Origin: Cryptomeria japonica
Taxonomy: Eukaryota > Streptophyta > Pinopsida > Cupressales > Cupressaceae
Assembly: GCF_030272615.1 (NCBI RefSeq)
Contig: NC_081414.1
Span: 522,230,185 to 522,294,184, forward strand
Direction: 5' to 3'
DNA length: 64,000 nt
Under the pieces are notes generated by a model. That model worked only from the letters and a program-made list of their open reading frames with translations. It was not told where the DNA came from and ran no database searches. The translations under genes and the position numbers were made by a program. Below, piece by piece: positions 38,532 through 50,788 of the stretch (the stretch's first letter is position 1; the number at the start of each line of letters is the position of its first letter).

Positions 38532-38703
38532 TGTTGTCCTCGATTTCAGCGTGGCCAAAATCATGAGACAACCCTACGAAACTGGTCTGTTTCATACCTT
38601 ATGACCTCCGGGAGAGCTTGATTGACTCTGTCGGTTAGCTCATTTAGCTTTTCACTTTTCATTTTTATTGTTTTCTAGGTTTTTAAGATTTGCAGTTTTT
38701 CTT

Positions 38704-39700
38704 GCAGGTCAGAAATTAAAGTCCAACCTGTAGGGTTTCTTCTTTCCAAAAGGAATTGCACATCGGACTTTAAAGTCCGATGTGAAAAGGTTTGTTTTCC
38801 CCTGTAGATCGGACTTTAAATTCTGACCTGTAGGTAATCCTTCCCCTGCAATTTGGACTTTAAAGTCTGATCTACAAGTTTGGTCAAAAAGTTGCATGTT
38901 AGACTTTAAAGTCTGACTTGCAAGGGTTTTATTCCTACATGTCAGACTTTAAAATCTGACATGCTTAGCGTAACTAGTAATTAATGGCCGCATTAATTGC
39001 TAATTTAGGGGTTATTTATTAACTTTTAGAGTTTATTTCTTTATTTTTGTTTGTGATTTCCCCTCTTTGCGTGCCTCCTCTTTTCTCCTCTATTTTTAGC
39101 TCGCCAACCTTGTGGATTTATCGAGTCTCCATCAAATTTTTATCTGACCATGGTGGATTGATGTAGGGTTTTGGTTTTATTTCTTTTTATTTCAGGGTTT
39201 TCCCCTTTTGCTTCATTTTATATTTCCTTCTTCTTCACCTTCTTCCTTTAGGTTTTCTATCAATTTTAGGCATATTGGATGAAGAAATCCACTTTCTTTT
39301 CCCTTTTTCCTCGCCTACACAATGGGTTTTAAAAACTGATCTATAGGCTTTGTGCGAAGATCTCTTCACATATCGAACTTTAAAGTCCGATATGCAGGAG
39401 GGTAAACCTTGCATATCAGTCTTTAAAGTCTGATTTGTGAGGGGAGATTGTTAGATTGACATGGTGAGTTTTAAAACTCGACATGTCAATCGGTTGTTCT
39501 TCCCGAGCACATCGGATTTTAAAGTCCGATGTGCTGGTCTTTTTACAATGTTCTACACCAGCAAAGTCTGATGTGCTAATGATCTTTCCCAACTTGCACA
39601 TTGGACTTTAAAGTTAGATATGCATGTAAAGCTGTTTTATCTTTGCACATCAAACTTTAAAGTTCGATGTGCAAATTTTGGCTCCTAAGGTGTAGATCCG
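38704..39700 (+). repeat. Array of about 14 palindromes in LTR
   Basis: Each unit has the core ACTTTAAAGT (or a close variant) flanked by arms that pair with each other. Approximate centres are 38719, 38771, 38819, 38861, 38908, 38951, 39332, 39383, 39425, 39472, 39521, 39611 and 39657, plus decayed units near 39565 and 39700. Arms differ between units yet stay complementary within a unit: CACATCGG/CCGATGTG at 38771, CATGTCAGA/TCTGACATG at 38951, CATATCG/CCGATATG at 39383, TTGACATG/CATGTCAA at 39472. The first block and the second block are separated by about 350 bp of T-rich sequence. Three or four units are still present in the 3' LTR copy (57345-57479). Confidence 0.85.
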
Positions 39701-39850
39701 ACTATTTTCCCTGACTTGCCATTTTTGACAGTTTTTCTTGCAAGCCTATTCTGAGTCCAATTTTCTAATCTGATTGATAAAATTTGATTTTATTGATGAT
39801 GATAAATATCAAAGAATCTAATCCTCAATGTTGAATGCAGTCATTTGTAA

Positions 39851-42800
39851 ATGTGGAATCCCTCTCATGACAAATTAGAGCCTTCTTTAAGTCAGTTGGA
39901 ATCTTCTCTGGGTGAAACATCAGCAAAAAAGATGAAGTACAAGTATGATAAGTACTTGAATTTGTACCCGAAAAGTTTAGTAGACTCAAACATAAAGGAG
40001 ATCAAAGATACAGAAATTGGACATGTCAGTATACAGGAGTTTACTAATAGAGTTGAGAAAGCCCATGCCCGCCTAACAAAATTGATCAAATCCGAGTTGC
40101 ATAAATATGCATCCTTCCTAGTTGCACCTCATGATCCGGATTTTGTACTTGCAGTAGTGGATCACTTCGATCCGAATACAAGTTAGGTTAGGGATGTTGA
40201 TCAAAGTGTCATCATGACTCTGGATAGTGTTTTCTTCAACAATATTTTCAAAGGTTGTCCAGTTGAGGAAGTAGCTGACATTTCTCAAGAAAGTGCTCAA
40301 GAGTACTATGAGAAAAATGAGGTCAAATGCAAGAATGTGATCAATACTGTGTACCTCTCTGCTGCCAGAAATTCTACCACCTCGTGATGGCCCAATTATT
40401 TTCACAGGAGTGACTTCAACAAGGAGTACAACGATATGGTCACCATGTTATCAAGAGTTAAGGGTTTGAAGGACTCTCACTACTTTCAAAGCTTGATGTG
40501 TTATTACATAAATATAATCAGGAAAGGGGCTGCTAGGATTGATTGGGGTGAACAGATCAGTGATGCACTCTGGGCACAATTGAAAGAAGTCAAAGTGACA
40601 TTGAAATTTTATATGACTTCTTACCTGGTTTATGCAATCGCTTCCATGAGGCAATATCTAGGTTTGTCTACTAAAGGTGACATGAGATTAGTCCCTTTCT
40701 AGGAATACTATGATCAACTCACGATCAAGAATAAAGGTAGCCACTTTAGAAGAGTTTATGATGCCTTCTTCGCTATGTGGAAGTGCATGTTTGATAAAAT
40801 CCTACAGAAGAAAAGATTATCAGAGGCTACATATAACAGGGTGTCTCATTTTGGATGCATTTTTCTTCAGTTCTCAACATTCACTTACATCCAGATCAGA
40901 TGTTTCTCAGGTGAACCCTTCATTCTACCAAGGTCTCCTTCTGATAAGATCATTCTCATGGAGTTGTGTCATGCAATGGAATACTATGATAAGATTCAAG
41001 GAATGAAACAATTTTGATTTTTGTGGCATGAAGAACAAGATCAAGAGGAGTTACACCCATGTTTAGAGGTTTGAAGATGTATGGGTAGACTGTCAAAATG
41101 AAGAAGATATAAGAAGGATGGATTTCAGTCATCTTACCCTGGAATAGATTGAAAACTTGGATTTGGCAAAGATCCCAATGAACATGGAAGACACAGATGA
41201 CATAATAGACCCTTTCTATTATGAAAAGAAGATTGCCGACTCTCCACTCCCACTGGTGCAATGGTTAAAAAAGGAAAGTAAATCTATCAATCAAAGAATC
41301 TCTCCTATTTTTCCAAACACCAATGCATGGTTGCTAAAAAAGAATTTTAGAATGAAACAATTTCCTGCTATTTCTGGAGATGATGATAATAGTGATGGCC
41401 TGGTTGGTAAGACAACTACAACTGAAATAAGAACTAAGGGCAAGGCAGATTCACAAGAATTATCCTAAGCTCCTGCAATGCAATCCAAGGGGTAAGGACC
41501 CAAAATCAAGTTCACAATTAAATGGTCCAAGAAAGCTGAATTATCTTTAGCAGTACAGGATACAGCCATGAAGGAACCAAAACAACAGATTGCTAGAGAT
41601 ACTGGAAAAGAGAAAGAGACAAAAAAGGGTGAAATTGCTCGACAAGAGTCAACACAGGTTAAAGAAACATCACATCTTGGTGAAGTTAATGTTCCACCCA
41701 CTTCACAAGCACCAACTCATTCAGAAATGATTATCCATTCCATCAATTCTGATTCTAATCAAGACGAATAGGAATTTGATGATGAGGACTTGGGCATGGG
41801 CATGACTTAGTCAGAGATTGCTCAGCAATTCTTTGCATTATCGAACTTTTCTAGCCTGGATGATATTCCTTCAACCACCATTGAATATTCAATATTGGAG
41901 TTTCCTGAAGCTATGGAGAAAGCATTCATGGAACAAAAAATGATGACTTTACCTTCTACGGTGGTCATAACAGAGATTCCATCTCTGGTAAGCACTGAAG
42001 TTATTTCTACTACGACAGTTATAACAGAAATTCCACCTCTGGTTACTACTCAAGTTGTTTCCATTGCACCTTCTACTTTCTACTCTATGGTCGTAACTAA
42101 AGAAGGGTTAGCATTAGTAGCTATTTCTACATCAGTAGGTATATCACTGGATACTTTAGCATTGATATCAATCACAACATCTACAACCACTGCCAGTTCA
42201 AGTGACTATGCTCCTAAAATACCAAGTGAGACTTAGCAAGAAGCTACTACTCCACCGGCCAATCCTAAATTACCACCTTGGATGGAGGTAGTAGCACCTA
42301 AGAGGAAGAAATATGTGATTTTGCTTGATGAGTTTGACTTTCAGTAGTTGGTTCCTCCAAAGCCCAAGGGAACAAAGAAGACAAAGACTATTTCCTAGGT
42401 GTTAGTAGACCCGACCTCTAAAAGGAGGTATGCTGAGGGCATGGTGCCATTATCGGATAAGAATAAAGATGATATACAACCTGAGGATTACATCATGAAA
42501 ACTTTAGAGCTTGGGGAGGAGACACATGAGAGTGTTAAGCTGGATTCTTAGATGACTTTAAACTCTTTGTTACGAAGACTTGACCAAGAGAGGGATGAGA
42601 AGAATGAATTAAAACAGAAATTTGAACAATTGACTAATGTTCTTCTGAAAGTTACCCAATCCTCCCAGGAAGTTGATCCCATAGGATTCTCAATGGACAC
42701 TAAATCTCTCAATAAAATTGAATAGGTAGGAGCCAAGGGCTGAGTGGTGGATGAGTGGATTGCACTATTGAATTCAGAAGGGTCTCATTTCCTAAGTTCA

Positions 42801-43427
42801 ATAGTTGGGTTATTGATGGATTTTTAAGTGATCGAAAGTCAAATGCAAAGTGTCAAAACTTCATTATCTCAGGAGATTAAAAATATTGAAAAATTTACAA
42901 CCCTTTGGAGCAAAATGGAGGACTTCAGAATACACATCCTCATTGAAAATAAAGTGGTTCCTTCAAGGGAAAAATATATCCAAATCTTGTCGGTATTGTC
43001 TTACAGGAAAGAGACAATAAAGTTGATGATAGCAGAGCTAGCTCAAGAATGGAAGGAAGGTGTTGATAAGATTGATCTCATTTCTGCCAAGATTGCTAAC
43101 CTTCCTTGTTATCTATATGATGACAATTAGAATCTTGTTACTAGTGATGCCATCAGACAGGAATTTCTATCCTTAATAGATAACTGCACTGTACAAGACT
43201 TCTCACTTGTTGCATTTGACAAGTTACTAGAAATCCAAGTCAGTTTTGAGGTCCTCGCATCCATGCTGAAGGATGGGAAAAGGAAATATGTAGAGGCTGA
43301 GGATACAATCTCCCATGTTTGTGTGATCATAGATTCTACCTAGATACTAAACCAAGCAGAGATGGAGGCCATCCTGACTAGGTTCAAGGAATTCCACAAA
43401 TCAAACGAGGAGGAGAAAAATGAATAA
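39851..43427 (+). pseudogene. ORF A: LTR-embedded gene of unknown function (about 1190 codons)
   Basis: From the ATG at 39851 a frame runs to about 41018, shifts by one, and continues to the TAA at 43425-43427. It is broken by TAG about a dozen times and by a few TAA and TGA codons. The first third is globular and mainly helical, with CFSGEPFILP at 40911-40940. Residues around 41500-42400 are rich in Ser, Thr and Pro with Lys-rich patches (VAPKRKKYV near 42290). The last part is predicted coiled coil (RRLDQERDEKNELKQKFEQL near 42572 onward). I do not recognise the family. The motif above recurs in ORF B. Alternative: an Ogre-like ORF1 upstream of gag, but here the primer site lies downstream of it. 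Confidence 0.75.
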
Positions 43428-43582
43428 AGTGTCTCTCTTTGGCATTTTCTTTCCATGAAGTTGTATTGTTAGATGCTGCAATTTTTCTCATAGCTACATA
43501 TTTTCTTTCCATTGTAGCTGTAGTCAAGTGGGACTGTGGAGTTGAATTAGTCAAATTTGACCACATTTTTCTCCACTTTTCT

Positions 43583-43591
43583 TATATATAA
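43583..43591 (+). promoter_or_regulatory. TATA-like box after ORF A
   Basis: TATATATAA lies about 156 bp behind the ORF A stop and before the T-rich 3' part of the LTR. This is where a U3 promoter would be expected, and would put ORF A in U3. Inference from position and composition only. Confidence 0.4.
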
Positions 43592-44110
43592 TGGGGACCC
43601 TCATTTGTATACTTTTATCTTGGATTATGGTAAACAAAACTCTGTTAAATCTTTGCCTCAACTAAGACTTTGAGCTTTGTTGTGAAAATTTGATCAAGCA
43701 AATAAAGAAAGCGATTTTATTGGATCCCAAACTTTGTGTTGTGTTTAAAAATAATTGCTTATATGAGTTAATATTTTTACGTTCATGACTTATACATGTT
43801 CTTGAATTTCTTGATATAGGAAGTATTGTTAAGCGGATTAAAGAGCTCTTGAATTGTGAAAGTAGACTTCGTGCTCCTTGAATATTTGAGAAATTTTTTA
43901 TTGTTAAGTGATTAGTAGTAGGCTTTGTATTGCTACTATTGCTTGTAGTTTTTAGGATTAAGGAATTATACTTGAGGACTTTGAGCTGCAAGTTGAATTC
44001 CTTATCATTGTGATAATTAGTTTAGTTGGTGTTATATTCAAGAAAGACTTTGTGCTTCTTGTTTATAAAATCTTGATGTAGTTTATTGGATAAATTTGTT
44101 AATTTCCTTA

Positions 44111-44977
44111 TGTTAGGGTTCCCATAGATACTGAGAGGGGGGGTGGGGGTGAATCAGTATCTGACCGGTAATGAGATTTTCTTGAAACAGAACATGCAAA
44201 ACATAAAGTAACAGTATACCGGTATGCAAGAATTAATGTAATTAACAGAATCAAAAAAATCCACATGAAAAGAACACCATAACACAAGATGTTTAATGAG
44301 GAAACCCAGTGTGGGAAAAACCTTGATGGGATTTGTGACCCACAATATTCACTTACTGGCCAATAAGAGAATATTACTTACAATAGGGGCCTGCACATGC
44401 AGGAAGGCCAACTGCCTAGAGCACACTGCTCAATAAGAAGTCACACTGACTTACAATGAGGATTATACAAATCCAATATTTTGTACTGCTTTACAATAGC
44501 ATCTTCAATGCCAGATTCAGTACCGGTTCTTGCTCTATTCTTTACATATACCCTTGACCTATAATTTTCACATTAGGTCTACCTAATAATTTTCTTTATG
44601 CTTCCTATCCATATCCTACGAATGTCTACAATGATCTCTTTTATATACAAGAGTCATTTTACAATTTGCCAAGTCGGCTTACAATAATAAACAAAATATT
44701 ACATATATAAAAAATCTTATCAGCCTCTATGTCGGTATACATCTTTTCTTCTGTGCTGGTGCTAGTGTAGAGTGGTCTTGCTGATGTCGGTGCACTGTCT
44801 TGCTTGAATAATGCTTTGTCGGTAGAATGTCTTGCCGGTGCCATAGGATTGCAAGGTTTCCTATGTAATGCTTAGCCAGTATAATGTCTTGTCGGTGCCA
44901 TAGGATTGCAAGGTTTCCATCAATGACAAAACCTTCAATCACACACAATGTCTCATTGGAGTGTCCATATGCCAACA
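44111..44977 (-). repeat. 3' LTR of the pol-less element
   Basis: 867 bp, TGTTAGGGTTCCCATAG to ATGCCAACA, followed by the polypurine tract (plus-strand AATCTCCCCCTTTGGCATTG). Near-identical in layout to the LTR at 49927-50788 but with many point differences, so not a very recent insertion. Contains the G-run box at 44131-44150. Confidence 0.9.
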
Positions 44978-45183
44978 ATCTCCCCCTTTGGCATTGATGG
45001 CAACACTCATGAGAAATTTCAAAAAGATATCCAAAAATGTGTAGACCAAAAATGTTTACCAAAAATTTGAGAGCTCCCCTTGAGCATATGATCCCTGTGT
45101 TTTGAATTTTCTCATCCTACTACTCCCCCTTTGGCATCAATGACAAAGGTTAGTAGAGTTTGTAGTTGTACCAGTCCATAACC

Positions 45184-48100
45184 TCAACCTTGTAGTTGGG
45201 TAGTTATTATTTGAAGAAGATCTACCAAAATTAACTTTATACCATCCATAAACTTCTTCCTATCTTTTATTGTTGTCTCAGTTCTTTTTACTGTACCGGT
45301 GAGATACTGCAAGTGCTCTACTGGTGTTTTTCTTCCCTGTGTTAATGCCTCTGAAATTTCCTTCTGCAGAGATGCTAAATAGTCCAATCTTGGACTTAGT
45401 TTAGATCTCAAAAGTTTTGCCTTGTTTATTATTTTCTCTTTCTCTCTTTCCAATTTGAGCAGTTCTTCCTCAAAATTTGCTATCTTCTCTTCAAAAACTA
45501 ATAATGAATCAGGTGAGTTGACAAAATTGTCTGCAAGTTTATTTATCTCATCTTGTGCCTTGCTTATTTTCTTGTCAATATCTATAGTCAAAAAATTTGT
45601 TTTACATGTATCTTTATACAGGTTTTTGTACTCTTTTAACAAATTACACAGTTTTGGTAGAAGTGTGTCAAACTCTCTGTTACACTTCTTTATTCCTTCC
45701 TCAAAGAATTTTTGTTTCTCCTTTTCTACAATTTCCTTTACAGATTCTACCTTTATTTGCTCAAAATTTCTAGAAATGTATTTAAAAAGTGTATCCAACT
45801 ATCCTAAAGAATCTTTATTGTCTATATTACAATTAGGAGCTATTGATTTCAAAAATGGGATTGAATCATCTATTGCTTTGTAAGCTTGTGAGCTATAATC
45901 AATTATTTTATTGATGGAATCAAGTAATACCTCAGTCACATTTGATGGTGACCCAACAAACTGAGTACTGGTGGAAGTGAACAAGCTTGTATTGACCTCT
46001 GGTAGGTCTGTTTGTGTCTGCATTTCTTTAAGCACTGGTTTTCCTGCTTCATTTCTTACCGGTGGCATCTGTTCTAGAGATTTTAGCTCTGTTGGTTTCT
46101 CTATTTGTGTTTCAGATTCCATCTTTTTCCTTGTATCTGCTACCGGTTGCTCTGTATTTCTTGTTACCAGAGACTCTTTGGCTATACTTGATTTATCTGT
46201 TATATCCTTATCTACCACTATGTTGATCTTCTCAGTATCAACATTCACAGTATATAGGACTTCAGGATTAGGATTATTATCCTCTGTATCCATACTCTCA
46301 GCCGTCGGTTGATCTTCAGTGGTTGTTGATTTTACAGGTGGAGTATTTAAAGGAGGTGGGGGTAAGTTGTCTCTAACCTTGATACTTGGTGGTCCACCAA
46401 CTTTACCTTTCCCCTTGTCCTTCTGATATACCATAATAGGCTTGGGAATCCTATATTCTTCTTGTTTTTCTTTTTCAACCAAAAATATGTCCCAACCATT
46501 TTCTATTTCCTCTGAAACCTCTATAACTCTACCTGCCATTAGTGAAATTTGCCAGTGTCCAGTGGAAAAAATTGTCTGGTTAGCTTGAGCTATCAGATCA
46601 TCAATTTCTTTTGGGGAGTTTATAGGATATACTGCAAGTAGTTTTTCTATTTTTATTTTCTTATCCAATTCAATTATTCCTTGCCTTCTGGCCTCAAGTC
46701 TTTTGTATAGGTCATCAAGAATTTCATTTAAGACTTGCATCAAAAACTTTTTAAACATGTCCATGTGTAATATTACACTCTCCTCAACTTGCCCTTTCTC
46801 ATCATCCGATAGGGTGTCATAAATTTTCCCTATGTTCTTCAATTTACCTTCCTCTGTGATCTCATTCAGTGATATATCAAGAGGGGCCAAGTCTGTGTTT
46901 GTCTTTTTCTTCTTTTTGGGTGTCAACTTCTATTTAGGTGTGACCTTTCTGACCGGAGATCTCACAGCTTGCTGCTTCTACCTTGTCCTTCTAGGTGAAG
47001 GAGTGGTTGCCGGTGAGGGATCTCTTTTCCTAACAACTCTTTTAAAAGTTGCTGGCATATCTCCTTCTGAGGAAGTACCTACCGGTGATAGATGAGCTTT
47101 AGGTTGTTGGGATGCTAACTCATCTTCAATTATGCCGGTTTTCTTTAATATATCTTCCTTTATAGCTTTTGCTTGTCTGGATCCTTTCCTCATAAATGCC
47201 TCAACTTTCTTCACTCTCTTCTTAGATTTAATTTGACTTTCTATGGTCTCAGCACTACCAAATACTTTTTCTTTTGGTTCCCTAGGTGCTTCCAGAAGTG
47301 CTTTAGCATAAGTTTCAATGATATGATCATCGGTCTCATAACCCATCTCTGTTACCCAAATTGTTCTCGGGATGACTGCTTCCATCCAGATCTCATCCTT
47401 TTTTATTACAAAACATATATCATCCTTGTATTTGTTGACAATTTCCTATGATAGTCTGATTCTTTTGTTCATTTTGACCTTTAGTGCTTGAAAATACTCA
47501 TTGATATTATTTTCCTTGTTTTCACCCATGTTGTTGAATAAGTCTGATAATTGTTTTCCTACCGGTATGTCAAATCCAAAATCTTTGTTGCCTATACCGG
47601 GAACCTGCTTTGTTATGTGTAGCATCAGACATACTAACAAATTTCCAAACCTAAAAGTTCCTTTCTTATCCTTCTTGATTTTGCCTAAGTTATCAATCAA
47701 CTCATTCTTTAACCATTCACATACATCAAATTTCACATTTTCTTTTACCATATCATGAGCACTCTTAATACATAAACTGGAAACTGAGTTAAGTCTTTTT
47801 GCATAAGCTGCTTTGTACCCTAAAATCATGCTAAAAATCTAACATTTATATCGGTCACATCATTAACCCTTAAAGACCTTCTGTCTGATGTTGCACCAGT
47901 TAAGTTCATTACTAGGTCATTGGAGACCTTCTTAGTCTTGTTAGGTCTATTACTAGTGGAAGGTAACCCTGCAACTACTTTCACAACTTCCTTTGTAATT
48001 TTGTGAACTGAATCAAGCCAAAAGAATGAACCATGTACCCTGCTTAAAACTATCCTAATCACTTCCTTGGGAAATTCAGGAATGCAGAGGATTTCAGTGA

Positions 48101-48392
48101 ATCCTAGGGTTTAAACAATTTTATATTCAAGTTTTACATTTTTGAAATTGTCACATATAATAGTCTTATACATGTTTTTAATTTCTTCATCACCTAATTC
48201 CTCTATGTTGCAATGGATATACATTCTAGGGTCTTCTACATAAACAACTCCTTTTGGAATTTTGGAAAAAGTACCTGTATTTTCATCTTTCTTAGCTACC
48301 TCAGGAACTAGCTAAAACATGGGCCTAGGGCATTTTATAGCCTTGACTACTGTAGGGTTTGCTATGAATTCAGGTGCAGAGGAGGATGCCAT
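45184..48392 (-). pseudogene. ORF C: long unknown gene in place of pol (about 1070 codons)
   Basis: Starts at the ATG at 48390-48392 (MASSSAPEF) and runs to 45184 with one frame change at 47826-47829. Stops on the way are a TAA near 48110 and TAG near 48315, 47446, 46978, 46927 and 45799. The N-terminal 400 residues look globular (FFWLDSVHKITKEVVKVVAG, FDVCEWLKNELIDNLGKI). A Pro/Thr/Lys-rich middle includes KGKGKVGGPPSIKV and PPPPLNTPP. The C-terminal 200 residues are coiled coil (FEEKIANFEEELLKLEREKE). No protease, RT or integrase motif. I do not recognise a family; the layout resembles ORFs A and B. Confidence 0.72.
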
Positions 48393-48697
48393 GATGATAA
48401 ATACCTTTTTCTGCCTTTGGATGGATTGATTGCTGAAATGCTTTGCCTCTTTGCTCGAAATGTCTTAGCTCAGAAATCTTCGCGCTCTCTGAAAGTTTGA
48501 ATGCTCGATGAAGTGTAATGGATCCAAAACCTTATTTTATAAAGTCTTTTCTGCTACCTAACACATTAATTGCTTTCTGGTAATGTATTAGCTTAACTTT
48601 ATTTGCCGGTAATGAGTGATTTTCAACTTCTTTTCTCTAACCGAGCAAATAATAGCACATGTGTCATTAGATTGCCAAACCCTCAAGATAATTTTCT

Positions 48698-49855
48698 TCA
48701 ATTAGATGAAGAACTTCCTACCAGTAGAGCACTGCTCTATCCTGCCGGTGGAGCATCATATTGTCCTGCCGGTCGAGCATTTGTTGGTTCTACCGGTGGA
48801 GGAGTATCCCCAATATTTAGATCAGCTTTTCTAATCCATTTCTTTGAAAATTCTTGCTTAACCTCTTCAACCTTTTCTTTACCTTTCAAGCTAGTACTTT
48901 TGTTGTCTATCGGTGTACCTTTACTTCTACAAAATTTAGCAATATGACCAATCTTCTTACATGCATAACAAGTTACATTATTTTTCTGAATAGCTTTCCC
49001 ATAACTTGTGTCGGTTTGTGTTCTGCATTGATTTGATAAATGTCCAAATCTTCCACAAACATAACATCTTACATTCATTCTGCAGTTTTCAGAGTTATGA
49101 CCAATTTTGTTGCATTTGGAGCATTGACCGGTGGGAGGATTGATATTCTGATAATTCCTAGATCTACATTCATTTGCCCTATGACCATATTTATTACAGT
49201 TAAAGCATTTTCCATTGAATTTGTAAGTATTAGGAGGTCTTACCGGTTTGCTGTGATCCTAAGTATTTGCAGTACTGGAGCTTTCTCCAACTTCAAATCC
49301 AATTCCAGAAGTGTCACCTTTGGGTTTTTGATTCTTCAATAAGGTACCAAGTTCTTCTAAGCTTTTCTTGAATTTTTCTTTGTGTTGATTTGTAGTTTCC
49401 AATTCCCTTTCCAAGATTTCTTTTTGTCTCATTAGTTCATTTGAGTCATTCTGAGTATGCATCAGATCTATTTTCAACATGTCATTTTCATAGCTAAGTC
49501 TTGTGTTCTCATTTGCTGCATCACTTAGTCTTCTGGTCAATTCTTCTTCATTCTTCTTTCTGTCCTTAATCTCTTTGCAAAATATCATAGTCATATCCTG
49601 CATTTCATTTTTTGTTGTCAAAATTTCTTGTTTCAATTTGCTTATCATATCATTAAGTGATTCCTTTTCATCATTCTCATTTTGCAATTTTTCACAAAGT
49701 TCTCTTCTCTTATTTCTTGTAATAGTAAGATTTTCTTGAAGTGCCTAAATAATGTCCTGAGCTGCTTTTAAATCATCTTCTAATTTGATATTTTTCAACT
49801 TCTCTGCATCATAGTCAGTAAGAGCTCCTTCAAGTTGCTTCATCAGATTTTCCAT
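48698..49855 (-). pseudogene. Gag-like protein: coiled coil plus four CCHC zinc knuckles
   Basis: ATG at 49853-49855 shortly behind the primer site. About 200 residues of coiled coil follow (KLKNIKLEDDLKAAQ, LSYENDMLKIDLMHTQNDSN). Then four CCHC knuckles lie in one frame: CFNCNKYGHRANEC, CSKCNKIGHNSENC, CYVCGRFGHLSNQC and CYACKKIGHIAKFC (about 49205-48945). A Lys-rich tail leads to the TGA at 48698-48700. TAG codons at 49742-49744, 49259-49261 and 48737-48739 interrupt it. Plant copia Gag usually has one knuckle after a helical capsid region, so both the coiled-coil start and the four knuckles are unusual. It likely binds RNA. Confidence 0.82.
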
Positions 49856-49912
49856 CTTTACTGATGTCAAGATCTTCCTCAAGCTGTTAGGCTTCTGAAA
49901 ATAGAGAACCAA

Positions 49913-49924
49913 GCTCTAATACCA
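49913..49924 (-). other. Primer-binding site of the pol-less element
   Basis: Minus-strand TGGTATTAGAGC, one base from the initiator-Met tRNA complement, two bases inside the 5' LTR. Confidence 0.8.
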
Positions 49925-49926
49925 AT

Positions 49927-50788
49927 TGTTAGGGTTCCCATAGATACTGAGAGGGGGGGGGTTAATCAGTATCTGATCGGTAATGAGATTTTCTTGAAAC
50001 AAAACATGCAGAACATAAAGTAATAGTATACCGGTATGCAAGAATTAATTTAATTAATAGAATAAAAAACATCCACATGAAAAGAACACCATAACAAAAG
50101 ATGTTTAACAAGGAAACTCGGTGTGGGAAAAACCTCGGTAGGATTTGTGACCCACAATATTCACTTACTGGCCAATGAGAGAATATTACTTACAATAGGG
50201 GCCTACACATGCAGGAAGGCCAACTGCTTAGAGCACACTACTCAATAAGAAGTCACACTGACTTACAATGAGGATTATACAAATCCAATATTCTGTATTG
50301 CTTTACAATAGCATCTTCAATGCTAGATTCAGTACTGGTTCTTGCTCTGTTCTTTACATATACCCTTGACCTATAATTTGCACATTAGGTTTGCCTAATA
50401 ATTTTCTTTATGCTTCCTATCCATATCCTACAAATGTCTACAATGATCTCTTTTATATACAAGAGTCATTTTACAATTTGCCAAGTCTGCTTACAATTAT
50501 AAACAAAATATTACATAAAAAAAAATCCTGTCGGCCTCTATGTCAGTATACATCTTTTCTTCTATGTCGGTGCCGGTGTAGAGTGGTCTTGCTGATGCTG
50601 GTGCACTATCTTACTTGAACAATGCTTTGTCAGTAGAATGTCTTGCTAGTGCCATAGGATTGCAAGGTTGCCTGTGTAATGCTTAGCCGGTATAATGTCT
50701 TGCTGGTGCCATAGGATTGCAAGGTTGCCATCAATGACTAAACCTTCAATCACACACAATGTCTCATTAGAGTGTCCATATACCAACA
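49927..50788 (-). repeat. 5' LTR of the pol-less element
   Basis: 862 bp; pairs with 44111-44977. Its outer end ATACCAACA is followed by the target duplication cctta. The frame at 50391-50618 lies in LTR sequence and is not a gene. Confidence 0.9.

Larger units (their letters stand above)
44111..50788 (-). mobile_element. Copia-type element without pol (TR-GAG-like), nested
   Basis: 6678 bp with TGTTAG and CCAACA ends and the target duplication cctta (44106-44110 and 50789-50793). Both LTRs, an initiator-Met-type primer site and a polypurine tract match the copia elements of this window. The interior has no protease, integrase, RT or RNase H motif. It carries a coiled-coil plus zinc-knuckle protein gene followed by a long unknown frame (ORF C). 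It must have been mobilised in trans. Confidence 0.88.

Noticed and set aside
38704-39700. CRISPR-like array
   Set aside because: Units are palindromes of unequal spacing in a plant retrotransposon LTR; there are no constant-length spacers and no cas genes.
44659-45062. Minus-strand frames at the LTR-internal junction of the pol-less element
   Set aside because: They consist of LTR sequence and the polypurine tract region; repeated NLAILWHRQD-type stretches come from a short DNA duplication in the LTR.
45422-45883. Plus-strand frame rich in Phe and Ser
   Set aside because: Antisense shadow of the Lys/Glu-rich coiled coil of ORF C.
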